Positions 27,801 through 35,444 of a stretch of DNA of 64,000 nt are shown one piece after another. Source of the stretch: Chryseobacterium sp. ON_d1 (GTDB taxonomy: Bacteria > Bacteroidota > Bacteroidia > Flavobacteriales > Weeksellaceae); NCBI RefSeq assembly GCF_006829085.1, contig NZ_BJTC01000002.1:310001-374000 (forward strand), written 5' to 3'. The position numbers and the translations under genes are program-made. Position 1 is the first letter of the stretch. The number at the start of each line of letters is the position of its first letter. Under the pieces are notes generated by a model. That model worked only from the letters and a program-made list of their open reading frames with translations. It made no database searches and had not been told where the DNA came from.

Positions 27801-28321
27801 TGGAAATTCTGGATCTTGCTGCGAAAGAAATTCCTGCTGAGAAATATAATGATCCACGTTCATTAAGTTCAATTGTTTCAGGATACATCATTGCAGGTCA
27901 GGAACAGAAAGGTCTTCAGATTGCAGAAGTACTTAAAAAAGCAATCTTTGAAGAATATGATTACTATTTAAGCCTTTCCAAATCAGATCAAAGCTATCTG
28001 AGAAGACAGATGAGAACCAAACCTATGGAATATTCTCTTGTCGTTTCTGCAGTAACAGATGCTTACACAAAGATCGGACAGAAAGAAAAAGCGTATGCTT
28101 ATCTTGTAAAATCTATTGAGCCGATTGATAAGAAGTTCAATGTATTTATCAAAGATCTTCAGGAAATGGGTAAAGAAAAGGCGATGAAAGAATCTGAAAA
28201 TGTACAGCAGATTACGCCATTCTATCAGTATTTATTTGATGTGATGGAGCCATACGATTCTACGTATTCAAAAGAAAAAGAAAATCAGATTACTACCGCG
28301 ATTATCAAAGCAACAAAATAA
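24836..28321 (+). CDS. DUF2723 membrane protein (GT-C-like)
   Basis: A 1161-residue protein of the Bacteroidetes DUF2723 family. The N-terminal half has around a dozen membrane helices; the first periplasmic loop carries FSFWDCGEYISSAVKLEVTHAPG, with the acidic motif expected of GT-C glycosyltransferases using lipid-linked sugars. From about residue 640 the chain is largely soluble, with VYGDNDTYPVWAIQETERFRDDV, and the last 150 residues form TPR-like helices (AAAALALSGQKAKALEILDLA). It probably glycosylates exported proteins or glycans; substrate unproven. A strong terminator follows. Confidence 0.88.
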   Translation: MKNWTFRQWNTVLGWVIFVIAFFTYLSTIEPNFSFWDCGEYISSAVKLEVTHAPGAALFQIVGAVAAIFALGKGENYSIVINAMSALFSALTILFLFWTITHFVRRLLNKDFEEITKHEEISILFAGAVGALCFTFSDTFWFSAVEGEVYSMASMFIALLVWLITKWENEYKAADSERWIILIFFVLGLSVGVHMMCMLATPMVCLVYYARNYKFTWKNFIWANLITLGILAVVFKIIFPLIMTMFGKLEIFFVNGLGLPFHSGTIVAFVLMVAICYFLIKYARKAKRNIYQTAALSVVFMMIGFSCWMVIPIRANANPPMNLNDPDTAIGMLDYYNREQYGDWPTIYGQNYTAFLDANGIEKNEDGSFKTKKTGEIYEKDEKTGTYRKTGDRFNYVFNKSQVSFMPRMFNEDKDVMANYISMYGAPDFTFNYANEDVADNPQAKQIFDELRAKYEDKSITASDYLKVKPYNLINVQKPSFFQNMDYFISFQNQYYFVRYLMWNFVGRQNDLEGNMESTKGNWISGIPFIDNAIVGNQDKMPAKFRNESTVKFFFLPLILGLIGFFFQLNRDFGRFYALLSLFVITSVGIIFYTGVKPFEPRERDYAMVGSFYAFAIWIGMGAGAILWFLQSKIKSNGTNIALGVVLLGVPFMMGFQNYNVHDRSNRYTAYDYAYSVLKSLPKNDILFVYGDNDTYPVWAIQETERFRDDVKVVNFTLASTPWNLDQVKRRTYNAMGIPSQLTHEDYRDGVNDQIYMMKKEDWEGVFSMLKEQGAPETEFQSFRKYLTQDSLTLKQAIEFIKFKSPEKDELLKMYFGEEKFEKYNILPVNKFILPVNKENALKAGIINKEDLPNVANQIMITYKGNTLYKNNLILMDLLANFDWKRPINFSSGGIYDSENIFYLNDYLQFDGFSYRLIPIQTPPTADGDMGRVDANSLYNVVKNFRWGNFKNLNAHFDETATSNIISYRMSASRAAAALALSGQKAKALEILDLAAKEIPAEKYNDPRSLSSIVSGYIIAGQEQKGLQIAEVLKKAIFEEYDYYLSLSKSDQSYLRRQMRTKPMEYSLVVSAVTDAYTKIGQKEKAYAYLVKSIEPIDKKFNVFIKDLQEMGKEKAMKESENVQQITPFYQYLFDVMEPYDSTYSKEKENQITTAIIKATK

Positions 28322-28330
28322 AATACTTTA

Positions 28331-28357
28331 AAACGGGACTTCGGTCCCGTTTTTTTA
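28331..28357 (+). terminator. Rho-independent terminator
   Basis: ACGGGAC-TTCG-GTCCCGT hairpin with a UUCG-type tetraloop and a T run after it. Confidence 0.9.
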
Positions 28358-28360
28358 TTA

Positions 28361-28391
28361 TTGGGAATCCTGAATATTAAGATTATATTTG
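28361..28391 (+). promoter_or_regulatory. Bacteroidetes-type promoter for the 28410 gene
   Basis: TTG (28361-28363), 20 bases, TATATTTG (28384-28391), ending 18 bases before the ATG. Confidence 0.75.
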
Positions 28392-28409
28392 TGAAACTAA
28401 AAATACATA

Positions 28410-29903
28410 ATGGCTGAAACAAATAATAGCAGGTTCCCCATCTATGCCGTAATTGCTACAGTTGCTTTTAAAATTCTTTTTTTATGGACACATTATATTC
28501 AGGAGGATGCATTTATTACCTGGAGAGTCGCTCAGAACCTTCTGGATTATGGAGTGATCGGATTCAATGGAGATACTAAAATTTCTGCATCTACAACACA
28601 TTTATATGTTTTTGTGTCTTATTTTTTCAATCTTGTTTTCGGAAAAGAAAACTTCATTGAACCTCTTTTGATTTTTAATTCTATATTATTCACAATAGGA
28701 ACTTTATTGCTGTCTCATTTGGTGCTTAAAAACCCATGGCATAAGGCGGTCTTTATATTTCTGATCGGTATTTTGCCACCAGCCATTAAAATTTCAATAC
28801 TTGGCATGGAATATGGAATCCTGTTTTTCCTTGAGATGTCTCTACTGTATTATGGATTCCATAAAGGAAAAAAATGGGTGTTGACACTTCTTCCGGTATT
28901 AATCATGTTTACAAGGATTGATACAGTAATATTTCTTGGAATTGTATTTCTCGTAGATGTATTCTGGAACAGAAAAATAAGATGGAATTATATTTTTGGA
29001 GGTGTTCTGGGGGTAATCTCAACAGTGGCTTTCAACTGGTTTTACTTTGGTGAACTGGTGAACAATACCATTACGGCAAAAAAACTTCTTTACAGTGAAG
29101 ACTTTACCATACAGCAGCATATCGGGTACTTTTTTAAGAGTTTCGGAAATTTCTGGGGAATGCTGAAAGTTCCCGGAGATTTTAACCCTCTGACCATTGT
29201 CATATTGATTTTTGAACTGCTTTGCTTTATTTATCTTATCAGACAGAGAGAGAAGAGAAATTATTTTTTGTGGATGATCTTTCTTTTCGGATGGGCAAAA
29301 CAAATAATATTCATTTCTCAAAAAAGTCTGTTCGACTGGTACTATTGGGTGCCGCAGCTTTTGCTTTTTGTACCGATTCTTATTTTTGTACTGGAACAGA
29401 AAGAGAAAAGAAATCTTTGGCTGGCATTATTGGTTATATTCTATATTTTTCCAATGCTTGTTTTTCAAACCGTTCATTCCATTGCAACAGGAAACGGAGA
29501 ATGGAACTACCGCAGAACCATTGGTACATTTTTGAATCAATATGAAAAAGATAAAAATCAGTGGATCTTATTGGAGCCAGCTGGTTATGTTCCTTATTTT
29601 TCAGGATTGAAAACAATTGATGAGGTTGGCTTGGTTGATAAACAGATTCAGGAGGAAATTAAAAAAGATAAAGTGAATTATTGGATCAACACGGTAAAAA
29701 CAAGAAAACCAAAATATCTTCTTTCCTACAAAAACCTGTATGAAGGTAATGATGCCAATTCAATCTATTATCAAACCCATTATCAACTTTTGAAGGAGTT
29801 CAGAGTGAAAGATCATCTGAAAAGTGACAATAAAATTTTAGAAAGAATATACCATCTTAAGCCTTCTGGAACAGACTATAATTTGTACATTAGAGTTGAT
29901 TAA
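28410..29903 (+). CDS. GT-C-fold membrane glycosyltransferase-like protein
   Basis: A 497-residue protein with about ten to eleven membrane helices and a soluble C-terminal domain (from about residue 365). After the first helix the loop reads HYIQEDAFITWRVAQNLLDYG, resembling the acidic pair and helix of GT-C enzymes such as arabinofuranosyltransferases and ArnT. It probably transfers a sugar from a polyprenyl-phosphate carrier in the periplasm. It has its own promoter after the DUF2723 terminator, so the adjacency of two GT-C-like genes is probably functional but not an operon. Donor and acceptor are unknown. Confidence 0.72.
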   Translation: MAETNNSRFPIYAVIATVAFKILFLWTHYIQEDAFITWRVAQNLLDYGVIGFNGDTKISASTTHLYVFVSYFFNLVFGKENFIEPLLIFNSILFTIGTLLLSHLVLKNPWHKAVFIFLIGILPPAIKISILGMEYGILFFLEMSLLYYGFHKGKKWVLTLLPVLIMFTRIDTVIFLGIVFLVDVFWNRKIRWNYIFGGVLGVISTVAFNWFYFGELVNNTITAKKLLYSEDFTIQQHIGYFFKSFGNFWGMLKVPGDFNPLTIVILIFELLCFIYLIRQREKRNYFLWMIFLFGWAKQIIFISQKSLFDWYYWVPQLLLFVPILIFVLEQKEKRNLWLALLVIFYIFPMLVFQTVHSIATGNGEWNYRRTIGTFLNQYEKDKNQWILLEPAGYVPYFSGLKTIDEVGLVDKQIQEEIKKDKVNYWINTVKTRKPKYLLSYKNLYEGNDANSIYYQTHYQLLKEFRVKDHLKSDNKILERIYHLKPSGTDYNLYIRVD

Positions 29904-30015
29904 AAGATTGAAATATTTAAGGATTTAAAAATTTTAAAATAAGAAGTCTCTTAACTCTTTTACCATTAAACTTAAAACCTGTAATCTATCATTTAAACCC
30001 TAACTCCCTGAAAAA

Positions 30016-30543
30016 ATGAAATACTGTGCTTTTCTCCGTGGTGTCAACGTAAAAGGAACCAACATGAAAATGGCGGATGTATGCCTGGTTTTTAAAAAGG
30101 CCGGTATGAAAGACGTAAGTTCAATACTGGCATCTGGAAATATTGTTTTTTCGTCCGATAAAAATGCTGAGGAATTAAAAGCAATTCTTGAAAAAGCGAT
30201 GTCAGAACATTTTTCCTATGAGGCATTTCTGTTTATAAAATCCAAAGAGGAAACAGAAGTGTTCTGGAACAGCATTCCTTTCGATAAGAATGAAAATTTT
30301 CATATTTATGGTTTTGTTGGAATTCCCGGAGTGGAAAAGGTTCTGATGGATGAGTTCCAAAAGGCAGCCAAGGCAGAAAATGAAAAGGCAGAAATTATCA
30401 ATGATTTATTTTACTGGCAGGTTCCGAAGGGAAATACGCTGGATTCCACCTTCGGAAAAGTGCTGGGTAAGAAAAGCCTTAAAGACAAGATGACAAGCAG
30501 GAATATCAATACATTTGAGAAGATTCTGAAAAAGATGGAGTAG
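30016..30543 (+). CDS. DUF1697 family protein
   Basis: A 175-residue cytoplasmic protein of the DUF1697 family, recognised by the opening YCAFLRGVNVKGTNMKMADV, the middle SSILASGNIVFSSD and the closing SLKDKMTSRNINTFEKILKKM. The family is widespread and uncharacterised. The gene is monocistronic; a repeat-rich spacer follows. Confidence 0.9.
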   Translation: MKYCAFLRGVNVKGTNMKMADVCLVFKKAGMKDVSSILASGNIVFSSDKNAEELKAILEKAMSEHFSYEAFLFIKSKEETEVFWNSIPFDKNENFHIYGFVGIPGVEKVLMDEFQKAAKAENEKAEIINDLFYWQVPKGNTLDSTFGKVLGKKSLKDKMTSRNINTFEKILKKME

Positions 30544-31139
30544 ATCTTTATCAGCATACAATACAGTACAATACAGTACAACACAATATAGCATTCCAAG
30601 ATCATTAATAAATATTGTATTGTCAATAAGATAAAACAGTTTATATAATTCAATAGGAACGGGCTTTAGCCCGTTCTTTTTTTAATCAAAATTCCATTGG
30701 CTTTAGCCAAAATCTAAAATATCAGTCATCTTTATCATCGTGAACAAAGTAAGTTTTATGTTGGAAATCACAAGGACGCTAATTTTTTTGAATATCTGCT
30801 GTTTTAAGGCGCAAAGATTTTATCTCCGATAAAATTGTATGCTACATATTCTCTGGCAAGTTTAGCGGATATTCTGGCTATTTATAACCGCAAATAACAC
30901 TGATTTTTACACAAATAGCCACAAATATCTGTGTAAATCTGTGGGAAATAAAACTTTCAAGATTTAGTTTATCACGCTGATTTGTCTTCCGCCAAGAATC
31001 TATCCTCAGAAACTTAATCAATAAAATATGACAACTACCTTCCCTAAAACCAAGACATCAAAACACACTCTCTCCTCAAATAATTTCCAAGTCTGAAACT
31101 TTCTCAGTATTTTTACTGAACTTTTTAATAACATCAAAA
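30544..31139. repeat. Repeat-rich gene-free spacer before kdsA
   Basis: No gene is visible in about 600 bases. From 30558 to 30585 there is a short AATACAGTAC tandem array. At 30651-30715 lies a relative of the 17592 repeat, including its terminator hairpin. At about 30763-30840 a block reading TTGGAAATCACAAGGACGC and then AAGGCGCAAAGATTTTATC resembles the repeats at 53.7-54.6 kb. At about 30888-30953 an ATCTGTGTAAATCTGTGGGA block resembles 17820-17855. The last 120 bases are AT-rich leader to kdsA. Confidence 0.65.
30658..30683 (+). terminator. Repeat-borne terminator after DUF1697
   Basis: Perfect AACGGGC-TTTA-GCCCGTT hairpin followed by CTTTTTTT. Confidence 0.8.
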
Positions 31140-31949
31140 ATGATTCAGTATTTAGATAATATTTCGCACAAAGATTCCAAAAACTTTTTCCTTATTGCCG
31201 GACCTTGTATTATTGAAGGGGAAGATATGGCATTGAGAATTGCAGAAAAAGTAATCAGTATCACAGATAAATACAATATTCCCTATATCTTCAAAGGAAG
31301 CTTCAAAAAGGCTAACAGAAGCCGTGTAGATTCTTTTACATCAATAGGTGAAGAAAAATCCCTTGAAATCCTTAAAAAGGTAGGAGAGACATTCAACATT
31401 CCTACGACAACAGATATTCATGAAAATGAACATGCGGCATTGGCAGCTCAGTACGTAGATGTACTGCAGATTCCTGCATTTCTGGTTCGTCAGACCGATC
31501 TTTTGGTAGCAGCAGCTAAAACGGGAAAATGTGTTACTCTGAAAAAGGGCCAGTTTCTTTCACCGGAAGCAATGAAATTTGCTGTTCAGAAAGTTACAGA
31601 TTCTGATAATCAGAAAGTAGCAATTATTGAAAGAGGAAATTCTTTCGGATATACTGATCTGATTGTGGATTACAGAGGAATTCCTACCATGAGAGAATAT
31701 GCTCCCGTTATTTTGGATGTGACCCACTCTTTACAGCAGCCTAATCAGAGTTCTGGGGTTACAGGAGGAAGACCGGAGCTTATTGAAACGGTTGCCAAAG
31801 CAGGAATTGCAGTAGGAGCAGATGGAATTTTCATTGAAACACATCCTACACCGGAAACAGCATTATCTGATGGAGCCAATATGTTAAGATTAGATTTATT
31901 AGAAGATTTGTTACAAAAATTGACAAGAATTAGAGAATCGATTTTGTAA
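31140..31949 (+). CDS. kdsA: 3-deoxy-8-phosphooctulonate synthase
   Basis: A 269-residue Kdo-8-phosphate synthase that joins phosphoenolpyruvate and arabinose 5-phosphate in LPS core synthesis. Landmarks are LIAGPCIIEGEDMA, IFKGSFKKANRSRVDSF, TDIHENEHAA, LQIPAFLVRQTDLL, KKGQFLSPEAM, and the terminal GIFIETHPTPETALSDGANML. Full length. It is followed after 43 bases by a TonB-dependent receptor without an intervening terminator. Confidence 0.96.
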   Translation: MIQYLDNISHKDSKNFFLIAGPCIIEGEDMALRIAEKVISITDKYNIPYIFKGSFKKANRSRVDSFTSIGEEKSLEILKKVGETFNIPTTTDIHENEHAALAAQYVDVLQIPAFLVRQTDLLVAAAKTGKCVTLKKGQFLSPEAMKFAVQKVTDSDNQKVAIIERGNSFGYTDLIVDYRGIPTMREYAPVILDVTHSLQQPNQSSGVTGGRPELIETVAKAGIAVGADGIFIETHPTPETALSDGANMLRLDLLEDLLQKLTRIRESIL

Positions 31950-31992
31950 TTGTTAAAAAAACATTAATTTTAGAAATTCTAAAACATTTCTT

Positions 31993-34230
31993 TTGAAAAA
32001 ACTAGTTTTACCGCTAAGCCTTATGGTCCCTTTTCTGATTTTCTCCCAACAAAGAAAAAAGGATACAGCGACCACTAAAGTAACCGATATAGAGGAAGTT
32101 GTCTTCCAGAAAAAAGCAACAGGAAGAACAAACGACCTTACCAATGTGAGAATTTCAGCAAAAGAAGCAAAATCTGTGGCTTCTATCAACGGTGGAATTG
32201 AAGGATTACTTAAAACACTACCTTCCGTAAATTCCAATACCGAGCTGTCTTCCCAATACATGGTCCGCGGCGGAAACTATGATGAAAATCTTATTTACAT
32301 TAATGATATTGAAATCTACAGACCTTTCCTGATCAGAAACTCACAACAGGAAGGGATGAGTATCATCAATCCTGATATGGTTTCTACAGTGAATTTCTCT
32401 GCAGGAGGTTTTGAAGCTAAATATGGGGATAAGATGTCTTCTGCTTTAAATATCTATTACCGTGAACCTGAAAAATTTGAAGTTTCGGGAGAGGCAAGTT
32501 TAATCGGGGGAAGACTGACAACAGGTCTGGCTTCAAAAAATAAAAAATTTACCGCCCTATTTTCAGGGAGATACAGAAATACGAACCTTGTTCTCAATAC
32601 ATTAAAAGAAGATACAGACTTTAACCCAACCTATTGGGATTTCCAGTCTTATCTGAACTATCATGTCAGTGATAAATTCACCATGTCATTCATCGGATAT
32701 TATTCAAAGAATGATTATGAGATGATTCCCAGAGCAAAAAGTGTTACTTTCGGAAGCCTTCAGCAGCCTATTACAGTAGATATAGGCTATGCCGGTAAAG
32801 AAAATGACCAGTACAAGAATATGATGGGTACTTTCTCCATGAACTATAAGCCGACAGACAAATGGAAGCTTACATTGGATGCTTTTGCCTATCAAAACAG
32901 AGAAAGAGAATATTATACGATAAATTCAGGATATGAATTGCAGACCTTTGATCCTGTGACGCAGCAGCCTGTGACATCTTTTGATGTTGGAGGGCAGATA
33001 GAGCATGCAAGAAATGATTTGTTTGTCAGAACATACGGGACTCAGTTCAGAGCCAAATTTTCTCCTAATGTCAATACTGATTTTGAAGTTGGATTCAAAT
33101 ATGAAAAAGAAAACCTGAAAGACCTTACCAATGAGTGGAAATTGGTAGACTCAGCAGGATACAGCATTCCAAGACCAGAGGTGATTGATCCCAGAACAGG
33201 AACTACCGGAGATCTTAAGCTTGCTTATTATATTGCCGGACAAAATAATATTGAACCTACAAGGCTTTCTGCCTATGCTCAATACTCACAGAAATTTTAT
33301 TGGGGCGCCAGTAAAGTATTTGTGAATGCAGGAGTACGTGTCGCTAACTGGAGTTTCAATAAAGAAACAATATTCTCACCACGGGCTCAGTTTGCCATAA
33401 AACCGGATTGGGACAGCGATATGTTGTTCAAAATTTCAGGAGGAATCTACTATCAGGCCCCTTTCTATAAGGAAATTAAAGACCTTGATGGTAATTTCAA
33501 TTCCAATATTAAGTCGCAACGCTCTATTCAGGTGATTCTTGCCAATGATTATGAGTTTCAGATGTATGACAGACCCTTTAAGCTTACAACAGAGCTTTAT
33601 TATAAAAAAATGGACAATCTGATTCCATATTACATGGATAATGTAAGAATCCGTTATTCCGGACAGAATAATTCCAAAGGATATGCATATGGTATCGACA
33701 CCAGATTATTTGGGGAATTTGTTCCGGGAGTAGATTCATGGCTATCTGCGAGTTATGCGAGAGTGTACGAAAATATTGATGGCAGAGGAAATATTCCAAG
33801 ACCTACAGATCAGAGATTGAGATTTGCCATGTTCTATCAGGATTATATGCCAAGCTTTCCGTCTATGCGTGTCAATCTTACGCTTGTCTATGCGATGGGG
33901 TTACCAACAGGAGCTCCTGTGATGTTCGACAGTAATGGCCAGCCGGACTTTACGTCAGCATACAGCTATCAGAAAACCCTTCCATCTTATAAAAGGGTAG
34001 ACTTAGGACTGACAAAGGTATTTATTGATCCAAAAGAAAAAAATAAGCGATCAGGATTCTGGGGTAATTTTGAAGAACTGACATTAGGTGTTCAGGTTTT
34101 CAATGCATTCAACATTAATAACACAGTAGCGAATCAATGGATTACGGATTATAATACCAATTATATGTATCCTGTTCCAGTGCGTCTTACAGGACGTTTC
34201 TTTAATGTAAAGCTGGAATTCAAACTTTAA
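31993..34230 (+). CDS. TonB-dependent receptor
   Basis: A 745-residue outer-membrane receptor with a signal peptide (MKKLVLPLSLMVPFLIFSQ), a TonB-box-like/plug region (TDIEEVVFQKKATGR; LLKTLPSVNSNTELSSQYMVRGGNYDENLIYINDIEIY), and a beta-barrel ending NVKLEFKL. The N-terminal carboxypeptidase-D-like domain found in many Bacteroidetes receptors is missing. The start codon is TTG, supported by the signal sequence directly after it; no ATG lies nearby. The substrate is unknown. A hairpin terminator follows. Confidence 0.9.
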   Translation: MKKLVLPLSLMVPFLIFSQQRKKDTATTKVTDIEEVVFQKKATGRTNDLTNVRISAKEAKSVASINGGIEGLLKTLPSVNSNTELSSQYMVRGGNYDENLIYINDIEIYRPFLIRNSQQEGMSIINPDMVSTVNFSAGGFEAKYGDKMSSALNIYYREPEKFEVSGEASLIGGRLTTGLASKNKKFTALFSGRYRNTNLVLNTLKEDTDFNPTYWDFQSYLNYHVSDKFTMSFIGYYSKNDYEMIPRAKSVTFGSLQQPITVDIGYAGKENDQYKNMMGTFSMNYKPTDKWKLTLDAFAYQNREREYYTINSGYELQTFDPVTQQPVTSFDVGGQIEHARNDLFVRTYGTQFRAKFSPNVNTDFEVGFKYEKENLKDLTNEWKLVDSAGYSIPRPEVIDPRTGTTGDLKLAYYIAGQNNIEPTRLSAYAQYSQKFYWGASKVFVNAGVRVANWSFNKETIFSPRAQFAIKPDWDSDMLFKISGGIYYQAPFYKEIKDLDGNFNSNIKSQRSIQVILANDYEFQMYDRPFKLTTELYYKKMDNLIPYYMDNVRIRYSGQNNSKGYAYGIDTRLFGEFVPGVDSWLSASYARVYENIDGRGNIPRPTDQRLRFAMFYQDYMPSFPSMRVNLTLVYAMGLPTGAPVMFDSNGQPDFTSAYSYQKTLPSYKRVDLGLTKVFIDPKEKNKRSGFWGNFEELTLGVQVFNAFNINNTVANQWITDYNTNYMYPVPVRLTGRFFNVKLEFKL

Positions 34231-34281
34231 AAATACAAAACTGAGATTGAATTGTAAATTTAATCCATATGAAATAAATAA

Positions 34282-34309
34282 AGCTTCCGAAAATTCGGAA
34301 GTTTTTTTA
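34282..34309 (+). terminator. Terminator separating the receptor from the copper operon
   Basis: CTTCCGAA / TTCGGAAG stem with an AA loop and a T7 run. Confidence 0.85.
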
Positions 34310-34385
34310 TTTGCCCGAATTTTATAACAACATTACCAAATTTTATAACAATGGTGTCAAAGATATTTTTAAATTTGCTTTACCA

Positions 34386-34766
34386 ATGAAAAAGATTCTT
34401 GCCATATTGTTTTCTGTTTTCTACTTCGGATTTTCTTCCGGAGCAGCTTTCAGTATTCATTATTGCATGAAAGAACTGGTTTCTGTAAGCCACAAGACAG
34501 AAGATATCTGTGCCAAATGCGGTGTCAAAAACAAAAAAGGATGCTGCAAGACAGAGATCAAAGTGGTAAAAGTGGATGATTCTCAGAAGTCAGATCTGCT
34601 AAAAATTGATTTTTTAGGTCAGATTTCAGAAATTCCTGTGAAACATCAGTTTGCAGTTATTGATAAGTCTTTTTCGGCAACCAAGTTTACTCAGATTCAG
34701 ATCAATGCACCGCCCGAATACCGGCCGGTACCTATTTACATCAATCATTGTAATTTTAGAATTTAG
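34386..34766 (+). CDS. HYC_CC_PP family protein
   Basis: A 126-residue exported protein (signal MKKILAILFSVFYFGFSSGA) bearing the marks of the HYC_CC_PP family: HYC at residues 25-27, CAKC at 42-45, CC at 53-54 and PP at 109-110. The Cys/His pattern suggests metal binding. The frame is open upstream to 34311, but ATG 34386 precedes the signal peptide and a TAAATTTG -7-like element lies just before it. Its neighbours downstream are copper-type proteins, so a periplasmic copper role is inferred, not shown. Confidence 0.82.
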   Translation: MKKILAILFSVFYFGFSSGAAFSIHYCMKELVSVSHKTEDICAKCGVKNKKGCCKTEIKVVKVDDSQKSDLLKIDFLGQISEIPVKHQFAVIDKSFSATKFTQIQINAPPEYRPVPIYINHCNFRI

Positions 34767-34882
34767 AATCCGTCAGTCGTTTCCGGTATCATCAATTGTA
34801 TACCGTTACGGGCGACATGTCCTGACGCATTTACTGATGCGTTATCCATTCTTATTAAAAATTAATTCTAAAATTTAAAACA

Positions 34883-35356
34883 ATGAAAAAATATATCATC
34901 ACAGCAGCCTTATCTTTATTCTCAATCATTTCATTATCAGCACAATCTAAAAAGGATGCTCAGGTCTCTAAGCTGTATCAGAACTATATCGCTATCAAAT
35001 CAGCTTTGGCTTCAGATGACGCGGATAAAACATCAAAAGCAGCAAATGAATTTATTAAAACAGCTTCAGCCATCGACTATAAAGTAGTTTCTGAAGGGAA
35101 TCTTAATATCCTCAGAAAAGATGCTTCTTCTATTTCTGAAGCAAGAACTGTTGCAGCCCAAAGAGAGAATTTTTTTAATCTTTCGGACAATATGATTGCT
35201 TTGACCAAAGAGTTCAAACTTTCTGAAAAGCCAGTCTATGTACAATATTGCCCAATGGCAGATGGCAGCTGGCTAAGCGATGAAAAACAGATCGCTAACC
35301 CGTACTATGGGAAAACTATGCTTTCATGCGGAAGTGTAAAGTCAGAAATTAAATAA
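34883..35356 (+). CDS. DUF3347 family periplasmic protein
   Basis: A 157-residue secreted protein (signal MKKYIITAALSLFSIISLSAQ) with the helical DUF3347 layout: KLYQNYIAIKSALASDDADKTSKAA, then AQRENFFNLSDNMIALTKEF, ending with the signature YCPMADGSWLS and NPYYGKTMLSCG. The CPM and late CG cysteines are probably metal ligands. DUF3347 is often fused to or encoded beside copper/silver efflux components. A second DUF3347 gene lies three kilobases downstream. A small ACGCAT/ATGCGT hairpin at about 34831-34848 precedes it. Confidence 0.85.
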   Translation: MKKYIITAALSLFSIISLSAQSKKDAQVSKLYQNYIAIKSALASDDADKTSKAANEFIKTASAIDYKVVSEGNLNILRKDASSISEARTVAAQRENFFNLSDNMIALTKEFKLSEKPVYVQYCPMADGSWLSDEKQIANPYYGKTMLSCGSVKSEIK

Positions 35357-35444
35357 TTATTGTATTGTTTTTAAAAACAACAAGTTGCATAGCTTAATCT
35401 ATAATTATATTTAAGCTGTGCAGCTTCTAAAAGTTCGAAATGTT

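Noticed and set aside
30558..30585. AATACAGTAC direct repeats as a CRISPR-like array
   Set aside because: Units are adjacent and too short, with no spacers and no cas genes nearby.
34651..34878. 75-codon plus-strand frame after the HYC_CC_PP gene
   Set aside because: Overlaps the end of a well-supported gene in another frame and shows no signal peptide or motif.
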